Origin: Hyphomicrobium sp.
GTDB lineage: Bacteria > Pseudomonadota > Alphaproteobacteria > Rhizobiales > Hyphomicrobiaceae
DNA length: 7,553 nucleotides
Direction: 5' to 3'
Assembly (NCBI GenBank): GCA_030598645.1
Contig: JAUVPN010000126.1
Coordinates: forward strand, 1-7,553
Each line of letters starts with the position of its first letter. Position 1 is the first letter of the stretch. Both the position numbers and the translations under genes were made by a program. This document shows positions 1 to 6,048 of this stretch, in pieces. The notes under the pieces are model-generated. The model searched no databases. It was given only the letters and a program-made list of their open reading frames with translations, and had not been told where the DNA came from.

Positions 1-534
1 ACGCGGCCTCCAAACATTGAGGGCGTTGGCGAGATCCGGCAGCGCGAACTCGTCAAAAATGCCCTGCGTATGAGGCCTGACCGCATCATCGTTGGCGAGG
101 TTCGCGGCGAGGAGGCCTTTGACATGCTGCAAGCCATGAACACCGGTCACGAGGGTTCGATGACCACGATTCACGCTAACGCGACTCGGGATGCCCTATC
201 CCGCCTTGAGCAGATGGTCGGCATGGCGGGCTTCCCGATGAGCCAGATAAGCATCCGGTCGCAGGTCGCATCGGCCATCAGCCTCGTCATCCAGCTGCAG
301 AGGCTGAGTGACGGCAAGCGTCGCGTAACCCAGGTCAGCGAAATCACGGGCATGGAGGGCGACGTTGTCCAGACTCAGGACATTTACGAATTTGTGCGCT
401 CTGGCGTCGACTCTGATGGACAGGTTCTTGGCGAACTGCGTGCCACCGGCATACGGCCTAAGTTCCTCGAGCAGCTCAATCTGGCCGGGTGCGGGGTGAG
501 CAGCGATATTTTTGATCCCAGAAAGGCGCTGTGA
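1..534 (+). CDS. tadA: Tad pilus assembly ATPase TadA/CpaF, C-terminal part (5' end outside window)
   Basis: This is the C-terminal 177 residues of a type II/IV secretion-family ATPase that powers Flp/Tad pilus assembly at the cytoplasmic face of the inner membrane. The frame is open from base 1, so the ATG at base 70 is internal. Fragment residues 27-36 ([10 protein letters not shown]) form the Walker B region. Residues 49-60 ([12 protein letters not shown]) carry the conserved His-box of secretion ATPases, followed by a typical [10 protein letters not shown] segment. The Walker A motif and N-terminal domain must lie to the left; full-length relatives are about 450-500 residues. The stop TGA shares its last base with the ATG of tadB, which indicates translational coupling. 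The family match is strong. Choosing TadA/CpaF over other VirB11-like ATPases rests on the tadB-tadC-tadD genes that follow. Confidence 0.95.
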   Translation, partial: TRPPNIEGVGEIRQRELVKNALRMRPDRIIVGEVRGEEAFDMLQAMNTGHEGSMTTIHANATRDALSRLEQMVGMAGFPMSQISIRSQVASAISLVIQLQRLSDGKRRVTQVSEITGMEGDVVQTQDIYEFVRSGVDSDGQVLGELRATGIRPKFLEQLNLAGCGVSSDIFDPRKAL

Positions 535-1520
535 TGCTTCCAGATTTTGGGGTTCTTGTCCATCAGACCGGCTATTTCGGTCCAGTGGTCGTTTTTGCGA
601 TCGCCGCCTTTCTGGTGGCCGAGAGCTTGTTTCTGATTTGGGCTGACCGCCGCCGCAAACAAGGGAACATTAATCAACGTCTCAGCGTTCGGGCGAAAAC
701 CGAAAACGAGGAGGAGGCACTGTTCGAGTTGCGCCGCCGTCGGGGGCTGACCGCCGACGGACGTTTTCAGCTCCCCTTCGCCGCATTCAATCGCCTCGTC
801 ATGGAATCCGGCATTTCGATCCCTATCGGGCGTTTGATCTTTCTAATTGTCGTATCGTCGGCCACGGGAGGCTTCATTGCGTTTCAGTTCACGAGATCGC
901 CTCTCGTGTCAGTTGCCGCCGCGGCTGTTCTTGGGCTCTTTGTTCCGATTGCCATGCTTTTCGTGATGCGTTCCCGCCGCTTAAAGTTGTTTGAGAGCCA
1001 GCTGCCCGAAGGCATCGACGTAATGGTGCGCAGCTTGAAGGCGGGACATCCCTTACCGGTAGCGATTTCGGTTGTCGCCCGCGAGATGCCGGATCCGATC
1101 GGCAGCGAGTTCGGAACCGTTGCCGACGAAATGACCTACGGGCTGGATCTTGAATCTGCGCTCATGAACATGCGGACGCGCGCTCCCCAGTCGGATCTTT
1201 CCTTCCTCGTCGTCGCAATTTCCATACAACAGAAAACCGGCGGCAATCTTGCAGAGATCCTCGCCAATCTGTCGCGCATGGTGCGCGAGCGGTCACGCAT
1301 GCGCCGCAAGATCCACTCGCTCTCGTCCGAGGGCCGCTTCTCAGCGATAGCACTGAGCATTATCCCTGTTTTCCTATTTGTTTTCATCTCTCTAACCACG
1401 CCAAGCTATTTCAAAGAAGTCGAAAACGACCCGGTTTTCACATACACCATCTATCTCGCTATCTGCTTGTGGGCACTCGGTGTTTTTGTCATGCGCCGTA
1501 TGGTGAACTTCAAGATCTGA
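534..1520 (+). CDS. tadB: Tad pilus inner-membrane platform protein TadB
   Basis: This is a type II secretion F-domain (T2SF) protein of 328 residues, the usual TadB length. TadB and TadC together form the inner-membrane platform on which the ATPase acts. A transmembrane segment lies near residues 14-36 and two more near 101-145. The cytoplasmic T2SF domain covers about residues 155-265, including the LPEGIDVMVRSLKAG segment and the QKTGGNLAEILANLS motif typical of TadB. Two hydrophobic segments close the protein (about 270-288 and 303-320). The ATG at 534 is preferred over the GTG at 531 because AGAAAGG (520-526) is 7 bases upstream and the ATG overlaps the tadA stop by one base. A GTG start would add only one Met. 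No promoter is evident, so it is probably part of the tad operon. Confidence 0.95.
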   Translation: MLPDFGVLVHQTGYFGPVVVFAIAAFLVAESLFLIWADRRRKQGNINQRLSVRAKTENEEEALFELRRRRGLTADGRFQLPFAAFNRLVMESGISIPIGRLIFLIVVSSATGGFIAFQFTRSPLVSVAAAAVLGLFVPIAMLFVMRSRRLKLFESQLPEGIDVMVRSLKAGHPLPVAISVVAREMPDPIGSEFGTVADEMTYGLDLESALMNMRTRAPQSDLSFLVVAISIQQKTGGNLAEILANLSRMVRERSRMRRKIHSLSSEGRFSAIALSIIPVFLFVFISLTTPSYFKEVENDPVFTYTIYLAICLWALGVFVMRRMVNFKI

Positions 1521-1536
1521 AGAACGGAGCCGTTCG

Positions 1537-2511
1537 ATGGTCAATTCTGTTTTAGAGCAATTGTTCGCCAATGGGCCAACCCAGCCGCTGCATGTGGCAG
1601 CTCTGGTTTCGGTATGCGTGTTCCTGCTCGCACTTTTGGCCGCAGCCGTGATCCGGGACCGGAATGCTATCCGGCGCCGCACCAATGCTACGGTCCCTCC
1701 CAGTGCGGGCGGCGGTGACAACCGCTCCATCCGCTACGTTGAGGAGACTCGGGTTTCCGCATTGCTCGAACGTGCGTCTCAGCTGTTTGTGCCCACAAAA
1801 CGCGAAGAGATCACGACCCTCCGCAAGCAACTCGTACGGGCAGGATTTCTATCGCTAAGCGCTATTCCGATCTATTACGGGGTTCGCGTCGTCGTGGCAG
1901 CCAGCCTGCCGATCTTGTTCTTTATGCTATCTCATCTGCTCTCCTTAGAGGTTCCTGGCTTTCTTCAATTAGTTTTCGCCGCAGGGCTCGTCGTCGTAGG
2001 CTTGATTGTCCCTTCCATACTGCTCGACTGGCGCCGCGGAAAGATGCGCGAACGTTATAGCCACACTTTCCCAGACCTCATGGATCTCCTCGTCGTCTGC
2101 ATTGAGTCCGGACAGAGCCTGAATGGGGCTATCGAGCGTGTTGGAAAGGAGATCGTGCAGTCATGCCCAGAATTCGGCGCGAACCTGCATCTTGTGAGCC
2201 TCGAATTGCGTGCCGGACGCACTCTCACGGACGCGCTAAACGGCCTTTTCGAGCGGACAGGCGTTGAGGAAATCAAGAGCCTCAAGGTCCTTCTCAAGCA
2301 GTCTGAAGAACTCGGGGCAAGCATCGCCAGAACCCTGAGGGTCTACAGCGATGAAATGCGTGACAAGCGTTTGATGCGCGCTGAGGCTAAAGCGCACGCT
2401 TTGCCGGTAAAGATGACACTTCCTCTCGGTTTATTCATTTTTCCAGTGGTCCTGATGGTTGTGATGGTACCCGTCGTGATCCGAATCATGAATGCTTTCG
2501 AAGGAATGTAA
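1537..2511 (+). CDS. tadC: Tad pilus inner-membrane platform protein TadC
   Basis: This is the second T2SF-domain protein of the Tad machine, 324 residues, the partner of TadB in the inner membrane. It has an N-terminal membrane segment (about 18-40), two central segments (about 110-133 and 143-163), a cytoplasmic T2SF domain (about 175-290) and a C-terminal segment (about 293-317). FPDLMDLLVVCIESGQSL (from residue 178) and KQSEELGASIARTLRVYSDE (254-273) are characteristic of TadC. The start lies 16 bases after the tadB stop, with a purine-rich AGAACGGAG (1521-1529) 7 bases before the ATG. The spacing and shared direction support one transcript with tadA and tadB. Confidence 0.94.
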   Translation: MVNSVLEQLFANGPTQPLHVAALVSVCVFLLALLAAAVIRDRNAIRRRTNATVPPSAGGGDNRSIRYVEETRVSALLERASQLFVPTKREEITTLRKQLVRAGFLSLSAIPIYYGVRVVVAASLPILFFMLSHLLSLEVPGFLQLVFAAGLVVVGLIVPSILLDWRRGKMRERYSHTFPDLMDLLVVCIESGQSLNGAIERVGKEIVQSCPEFGANLHLVSLELRAGRTLTDALNGLFERTGVEEIKSLKVLLKQSEELGASIARTLRVYSDEMRDKRLMRAEAKAHALPVKMTLPLGLFIFPVVLMVVMVPVVIRIMNAFEGM

Positions 2512-2545
2512 GCGCGGCAATAAGGGGGCAAGTCGGGCGGTGGCT

Positions 2546-3064
2546 ATGAAGGCGGCTAAACACTTAGCGGCTGTTGTTGCCGTGGGCTGCGCCCTCTGCA
2601 TTGGAGGCTGCGCAGGGCTGCACGCAGACAAGGAAGGGTTGTCCGCTCTGCCTGCGCCATCCGATCAGCGGCCTTCCGACGAAGGGGTAATGCAGGGCCA
2701 GAGGCACTTCGTAGCCGGCGACTACGGACTGGCAGAACGAAATTTTCGGACCGCCGTTGAGGTGAACCCCGGAAGCGGGCCTGCTTGGCTTGGGCTGGCG
2801 GCGTCCTACGACCGGCTTTCGCGTATTGACCTCGCTGAACGGGCCTATGAGCATGCTATGAAGTTAGATGGCCGCACACCGACCCTGCTTAACAATATGG
2901 GCTATCACTATATGCTTCGCGGTCGCTTCGGTGCGGCAAAGTCGACATTGCAAGAAGCCGCACGCCTCGATCCCGACAACGCCTTCATCCAAGGCAACCT
3001 AGTGCTTCTGGCGAACTGGAAAACAGGCGAGCGTCACCCCGACGACATCCCGAGGCGGCGCTGA
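2546..3064 (+). CDS. tadD: Tad pilus lipoprotein TadD (TPR protein)
   Basis: This is a 172-residue TPR lipoprotein at the position of TadD, the outer-membrane-associated protein thought to help assembly of the Tad secretin. The ATG at 2546 is preferred because it gives a clean lipoprotein signal: basic MKAAKH, a hydrophobic stretch, then lipobox IGGC with the lipidated Cys at residue 22. The frame is open further upstream to 2492, which would overlap tadC by 20 bases and put a charged stretch in front of the signal. A GTG at 2540 is an alternative. Three TPR units are visible at about 47-79, 81-110 and 114-146, each with the consensus Gly/Ala and Leu/Tyr spacing. It begins 34 bases after tadC and is the last tad gene here; no clear terminator hairpin follows. 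Confidence 0.88.
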   Translation: MKAAKHLAAVVAVGCALCIGGCAGLHADKEGLSALPAPSDQRPSDEGVMQGQRHFVAGDYGLAERNFRTAVEVNPGSGPAWLGLAASYDRLSRIDLAERAYEHAMKLDGRTPTLLNNMGYHYMLRGRFGAAKSTLQEAARLDPDNAFIQGNLVLLANWKTGERHPDDIPRRR

Positions 3065-3082
3065 AAAGTTATCTCGACCAAA

Positions 3083-3377
3083 ATGCGAACGGGTTCATCA
3101 CGTTGATTGTTTCCGGCGGTGGTGTTGAGTTCCGTCGGGGCCGCCTTCTTCATATACTGGCACGCCAACGCTAAGTGGACAGCTAGCTGGTGAGACACTT
3201 AGGCATCTCTTGGCAGCGCAAAACTGTGCTTCAGCCCAGCCGGTAGGACTTGCGCCAGCATATAAAGGCCAGCCTGGCTACTGGCCAAAGCACGATGCTG
3301 ACAAAGATGGGATTGCTTGAGAGCCTTGGCCGCGTCGAAAGAGGTCCTACTCCCCGTACGGTCGCTTTGCTCCTTGA
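3083..3377 (+). pseudogene. Decayed excalibur-domain protein gene with N-terminal membrane anchor
   Basis: This is a broken gene found by reading across frames. From ATG 3083, one frame gives MRTGSSR, a TGA (3104-3106), then LFPAVVLSSVGAAFFIYW, a membrane anchor, and KWTASW before TGA 3191-3193. From about 3189 the next frame continues as GETLRHLLAAQNC and then APAYKGQPGYW followed by HDADKDGIA. That is the excalibur Ca-binding domain, with its Asp-rich DxDxDG loop and GxPGY motif. Its usual ending is GIACE(P); here GCT is followed by TGA (3318-3320) and then GAG CCT (E P), so the conserved Cys codon has become a stop. That frame then runs on to TGA 3375-3377. Two in-frame nonsense codons and a +1-type frameshift make a functional product unlikely. 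The ancestral protein would be about 95 residues, anchored in the inner membrane and facing the periplasm. The domain call is confident; the exact start is uncertain because no good ribosome site precedes 3083. Confidence 0.72.
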
Positions 3378-3382
3378 GCGGA

Positions 3383-3479
3383 GATGTCCGCTTGTAAAGC
3401 CCCCTGGCTATGGGCCACTTCTGAGTAGAGTTTCTGGTGCCGGTGGTCGCATGTTCAGGGCTTGATGTGGGCGGACATC
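3383..3479. repeat. 97-base segment bounded by 9-base perfect inverted repeats
   Basis: GATGTCCGC (3383-3391) and GCGGACATC (3471-3479) are exact reverse complements that bound a 97-base stretch. The segment sits where the integrase remnant loses similarity to its family and just after the end of the excalibur pseudogene frame. GTCCGC-ended intergenic repeats are common in rhizobial genomes in my recollection, so this could be a small dispersed element. The two copies could also be chance. No flanking target duplication was recognised. Confidence 0.35.
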
Positions 3480-3650
3480 GGGAAAGACCCCAATGCCCCG
3501 CTCGCGCTTCTTGCGGTCAATCGAGATCCAGAGTTCCCAGCGCTTCGTCCCTTTGGCCGTTACGATCAATCTCAGGCCGCCACCGTCTTTATATATGCCT
3601 GGCCGATTACTCGCCCTCACCTTGCGAGCCGTGAGCAGTTCCTTCGCCAT
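3408..3650 (-). pseudogene. P4-type tyrosine integrase, N-terminal remnant
   Basis: The remaining 80-codon reading frame matches the N-terminal arm-DNA-binding domain (DUF4102) of P4-like tyrosine site-specific recombinases. From the start come KELLTARKVRASNRPGIY, KDGGGLRLIVTAKGTKRW (the DGGGL motif is diagnostic) and GIGVFPDV. Similarity fades near PHQALN, and about 14 unrelated residues follow before the stop at 3408-3410. The core-binding and catalytic domains (R...HxxR...Y) are absent; full-length integrases are about 400 residues, so this is a truncated, inactive remnant. The ATG at 3650 is preferred over that at 3668 because GAGGG lies a few bases upstream and MAKELLTARKV is a normal family start. 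It begins 133 bases beyond the 3' end of tRNA-Ser and is read in the same direction, the usual arrangement for an island integrase next to its tRNA target. Confidence 0.82.
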
Positions 3651-3783
3651 CGCCACCCTCAACCCCACTTTTGGACTGGAGCTTTGGGGTACATTCAGGA
3701 TTCAACAGATGAAACGAGCGCAGGGTTTTATCGTGTGGAACAGTGACTTGTGATGCAGAGAGGAACAATCAGAAATAAGGGGC

Positions 3784-3873
3784 TGGCGGAGGGAGAGGGA
3801 TTCGAACCCTCGAGACGGTTGCCCGCCTACACGCGTTCCAGGCGTGCGCCTTCAACCACTCGGCCACCCCTCC
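3784..3873 (-). tRNA. tRNA-Ser (anticodon GGA)
   Basis: This is a 90-base class II tRNA on the - strand. The acceptor strands are GGAGGGG (complement of 3867-3873) and TCCCTCC (complement of 3788-3794), pairing over 7 positions with one G-U. The T arm GAGGG-TTCGAAT-CCCTC is perfect. The anticodon loop CTGGAAC gives anticodon GGA, reading UCC/UCU serine codons. A long variable arm between the anticodon and T arms is typical of tRNA-Ser. The discriminator is G and the CCA tail is encoded (complement of 3784-3786). The gene looks intact, as expected if a tRNA-targeting integrase restored its 3' end. Confidence 0.96.
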
Positions 3874-4223
3874 TGTGCGCTCCTACGCGAGAAGCGGCGC
3901 ACTATACCTTTATGTTTTGGGAGCGCAACAAAGTGCCACTCAGGATGTCACACTGACGAGCAGATTACGGCCGTTTGCTTCCTGAATAACAATCATTTCA
4001 ATTACTTCGCCGCGCAGTAGGTCGGGACATTTGGACAGACTTCATTAACTAGAGACGTGCTATCCATCCAAAAGTTATCGCGTACCCAATCTTCGCCCAT
4101 TCTTGTGGTTAAACCCGGAGCGTTTTTAGTCGGGGTGTGGCCTGGATCACTGGCCAAGCGAACTCCGACCCGCGAAAATGGGCGTCATCTTAGATCTGGA
4201 TTTGTATCCTGGGAGGTAAAGAC
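3874..4223. other. 350-base intergenic region without a recognisable gene
   Basis: Apart from the tRNA-Ser promoter at its left end, I see no coding frame with family resemblance, no repeat array and no convincing terminator. A short inverted repeat (TGGCC...GGCCA around 4139-4158) is too weak to name. The right end supplies the GGAGG ribosome site (4212-4216) of the next gene. The promoter for that gene presumably lies in this region, but no convincing -35/-10 pair stands out. Confidence 0.5.
3901..3928 (-). promoter_or_regulatory. Probable sigma70-type promoter of tRNA-Ser
   Basis: On the - strand, a -35-like TTGCGC (complement of 3923-3928) is followed after 16 bases by a -10-like TATAGT (complement of 3901-3906). 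The -10 ends 27 bases before the mature tRNA 5' end, a normal leader length. A 6-base inverted repeat (GTGCGC 3875-3880 with GCGCAC 3897-3902) lies in the leader and could form a stem in the precursor. The call rests on consensus and position only. Confidence 0.5.
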
Positions 4224-4709
4224 GTGAGTCTGAATAGGGGGAAACTGGCCGTCCTAGCTGCCGCCGCGGCAATCCTGACGCTCACCGCACCAGTTGCTGC
4301 TGGAAACCCGTTTTCAAGTCTCGTCGGCACTTGGTCCGGGAAGGGCACCGCGCGCCTCGACGGAGGGAAGCGCGAACGGATATCTTGCAAAGGATATTAT
4401 TCTGGCAAGGGCGCCAAGGTCCTGCGCCTCAACATTATCTGCGCCAATCCCTCAACCAAGGTACAGCTGCGCTCGGTCCTCAGCTATTCAAAGGGGCGCG
4501 TCTCCGGCACCTGGGAAGAGCGCAACTTCAATCAGTCAGGCACTATTTCCGGCCGCTTGACCGAATCTGAAATGAGGTTGTCCATCAATGGCGACGCTCT
4601 CAAAGGGTTCTTGAAGATGGAGTTTGGGAAATCGAGCCAGACCGTCTCAATCTCCACCAACGGCTCTGTGCTGCGCGGCATGAACATCAACTTTGCCCGC
4701 ACGAGCTAA
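4224..4709 (+). CDS. Exported protein of unknown function, 161 residues
   Basis: A GTG start is placed at 4224 because GGAGG (4212-4216) lies 7 bases upstream and the product then begins with a good Sec signal peptide: MSLNRGK, a hydrophobic Ala/Leu stretch, and probable cleavage after residue 26 (PVAA/GNPF). The mature part of about 135 residues begins SSLVGTWSGKG and is rich in Gly, Ser and alternating polar/hydrophobic strands, suggesting a compact beta fold. Segments such as VSGTWEERNFNQSGTISGR resemble a hypothetical family seen in rhizobial genomes. Two Cys residues (55 and 73) could form a disulfide in the periplasm. It stands alone: the tRNA upstream points away, and the next gene starts 165 bases later. 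No function can be assigned. Start and export are reasonably sure. Confidence 0.8.
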   Translation: MSLNRGKLAVLAAAAAILTLTAPVAAGNPFSSLVGTWSGKGTARLDGGKRERISCKGYYSGKGAKVLRLNIICANPSTKVQLRSVLSYSKGRVSGTWEERNFNQSGTISGRLTESEMRLSINGDALKGFLKMEFGKSSQTVSISTNGSVLRGMNINFARTS

Positions 4710-4830
4710 GACCCAGCCGGTTGGGCCTATAGAGCGATGCACTGGTGCCACACCAATCGCGCCACCTGGCCGCTACTCCGTGAGACATGAAACAAACATG
4801 GTATCGTGGCCCGACCCAGCTGTCTGGAAA

Positions 4831-4866
4831 CCGGCCACAATCGCCAGGTAACGTTATCCTGGCCGG
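4831..4866 (+). promoter_or_regulatory. Inverted repeat overlapping the ribosome binding site of the 4875 gene
   Basis: CCGGCCA (4831-4837) and TGGCCGG (4860-4866) are exact reverse complements. A second pair, GCCAGG (4843-4848) and CCTGGC (4858-4863), uses nearly the same right arm, so two mutually exclusive stems can be drawn. The right arm runs into the Shine-Dalgarno GGAG (4865-4868) of the gene starting at 4875. In RNA the longer stem would partly cover that site. It could instead be a DNA operator, or chance in GC-rich DNA. Confidence 0.35.
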
Positions 4867-4874
4867 AGAACTTC

Positions 4875-5228
4875 ATGATCCATCACCACTTCATCGCCGC
4901 AGCCTTCCTTACACTTTTCAGCTTCGGTATTGCGGCTAGTTCAGCCGAAGCCGGCTCGCGCTATCGTGCTGGTCCCATAATCGGCTATGTCACAGCGCAC
5001 AGTCATTATGGCAATGGCTCGGTGCGCGGTCCTGTCCGTGATACACGGGTAGGTCGTCAGGTGCGCCTGCCGCACGGAACGTGGGTATACTGCCGGACGA
5101 GTTGCTCGGAGACGCTGCGAGTGCAAACCGTCGATATTTTCGGCGACGGTCAAACCTTTGCAGGGTACGGCACGCTGCAAAACGAGTGCGGTGTCTTCGG
5201 CTGCCTTACGTGGGAACGTTCCTTCTAA
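4875..5228 (+). CDS. Small secreted four-cysteine protein of unknown function
   Basis: The product has 117 residues. The ATG at 4875 is chosen over an in-frame upstream GTG (4806) because GGAG (4865-4868) lies 6 bases before it and the protein then starts with a signal peptide: MIHHHFIAAAFLTLFSFG, with likely cleavage after residue 26 (AEA/GS). The mature part of about 91 residues carries four Cys in two close pairs, YCRTSC (73, 77) and NECGVFGC (105, 110), suggesting two disulfides in the periplasm. GTWVYCRTSCSETLR followed by TVDIF resembles a conserved hypothetical family of rhizobial genomes. It converges with the hydrolase gene, leaving 15 bases between the stops. A hairpin at its ribosome site may affect translation. 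I do not recognise a function. Confidence 0.78.
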   Translation: MIHHHFIAAAFLTLFSFGIAASSAEAGSRYRAGPIIGYVTAHSHYGNGSVRGPVRDTRVGRQVRLPHGTWVYCRTSCSETLRVQTVDIFGDGQTFAGYGTLQNECGVFGCLTWERSF

Positions 5229-5243
5229 GACCTGGCGTTCCAA

Positions 5244-5936
5244 TCACGCATAATAAGTGCCAGAGCTTCCCGTGATGAATGGATTCGTGCGGCGCTCCTG
5301 ACCGATCGTACTTGTAGGCCCATGCCCACAGATGAATGTGAATTCATCGCCGAGAGGCAGAAGCTTGGTGCGAATCGCCTCGATGAGCGCAGCATGATCA
5401 CCGTAAGGAAAATCCGTGCGGCCGATTGAGCCCTGGAAAAGCACATCGCCGACAATGGCAAAACGCTGATCTCGATTGACGAGCACGACAGAACCTGGGG
5501 AGTGGCCAGGACAATGCAGCACATCGAAAGAATGGCCGCCAATGGTAACCGTGTCGCCCTCTTCCAGCCAACGGTCCGGCGTAACCGGACGCGCCTCCAG
5601 ACCGTAAGCCTGTCCCTGTGCCTCAAGCGCCTCGAGCAATGGGCGATCGGCCTCATGCGGGCCTTCGATGCACACACCGAGCCGTTCTTTTAGCTCCGCG
5701 GCGCCAGCCGCATGGTCTATGTGGCCGTGGGTGAGCAGAATCTTCTCCACCTTCATGCCGACCTCAGCAATGGCTTTCTCTATGTGATCGAGGTCGCCAC
5801 CAGGATCGATGACGGCACCAATCTTGGACGCCGGATCCCAAAGCAACGTGCAATTCTGCTGAAAGGGAGTGACGGGCACGATCGCGGCTTTCAAGCCCGC
5901 GTCTGCCTCACTTTCAAGCTTGGCGGCATCAGACAT
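5244..5936 (-). CDS. Metallo-beta-lactamase-fold hydrolase, YcbL/GloC (glyoxalase II-like) type
   Basis: This is a 230-residue, cytoplasmic, complete MBL-fold enzyme. The metal ligands are all present: THGHIDH (69-75, the HxHxDH motif), His145 in CPGHSPGS, Asp164 in IVGDVLFQGSIGRTDFP, and His205 in CGHGPTSTIGQERRTNPF. The order, the length and the short C-terminus match the YcbL/GloC group, which hydrolyses hydroxyacyl-glutathione thioesters in methylglyoxal detoxification. Related MBL proteins have other thioester or sulfur substrates, so the substrate is inferred. The conserved family region begins near AAIVPVTPFQQNC (18-30); the first 14 residues are a charged extension. The start at 5936 has only a weak GGAA ribosome site. 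The gene is divergent from the DUF2165 gene and convergent with the small secreted protein gene, so it is probably monocistronic. Confidence 0.9.
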   Translation of the reverse strand: MSDAAKLESEADAGLKAAIVPVTPFQQNCTLLWDPASKIGAVIDPGGDLDHIEKAIAEVGMKVEKILLTHGHIDHAAGAAELKERLGVCIEGPHEADRPLLEALEAQGQAYGLEARPVTPDRWLEEGDTVTIGGHSFDVLHCPGHSPGSVVLVNRDQRFAIVGDVLFQGSIGRTDFPYGDHAALIEAIRTKLLPLGDEFTFICGHGPTSTIGQERRTNPFITGSSGTYYA

Positions 5937-5987
5937 TTCAATTCAATTCCATCTTGTTGGCTTCCTCCACATTCACCAATAGCGGAG

Positions 5988-6016
5988 TTGGCGCGAGACG
6001 GCCAGACCGGCATAAT
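5988..6016 (+). promoter_or_regulatory. Sigma70-type promoter for the DUF2165 cluster
   Basis: TTGGCG (5988-5993) and CATAAT (6011-6016) are separated by exactly 17 bases. The predicted start near 6023 leaves a leader of about 25 bases before the ATG at 6049. It lies in the 112-base divergent gap between the hydrolase and DUF2165 genes. The call rests on consensus and position. Confidence 0.5.
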
Positions 6017-6048
6017 TAGGCGCGTGTGAAACTTTCGCGGGGCGACCA

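Noticed and set aside
3267..3286. A GGCCAG / CTGGCC hairpin with an 8-base loop
   Set aside because: It lies inside the former coding sequence of the excalibur domain, where codons explain the bases, and no T-run follows it.
3250..3465. A + strand frame starting MRQHIKASL
   Set aside because: It is out of frame with the excalibur domain read through the same bases, has no ribosome site and no family resemblance.
3437..3753. Several overlapping + strand frames opposite the integrase remnant
   Set aside because: None resembles a protein family, while the - strand reads as a clear DUF4102 domain with its own ribosome site.
3750..3956. A + strand open frame containing a GEGFEPS-like peptide
   Set aside because: It runs antisense through tRNA-Ser. 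Peptides with EGEGFEPS are a well-known false translation of the T-arm complement of tRNA genes.
5213..5222. The 10-base palindrome GGAACGTTCC at the end of the secreted protein gene
   Set aside because: It lies in coding sequence, occurs once, has no T-run and does not form a terminator with neighbouring bases.
5225..5677. A - strand frame of 150 codons in a second frame of the hydrolase gene
   Set aside because: It is a shadow; the true frame contains every metal-binding motif of the MBL fold.
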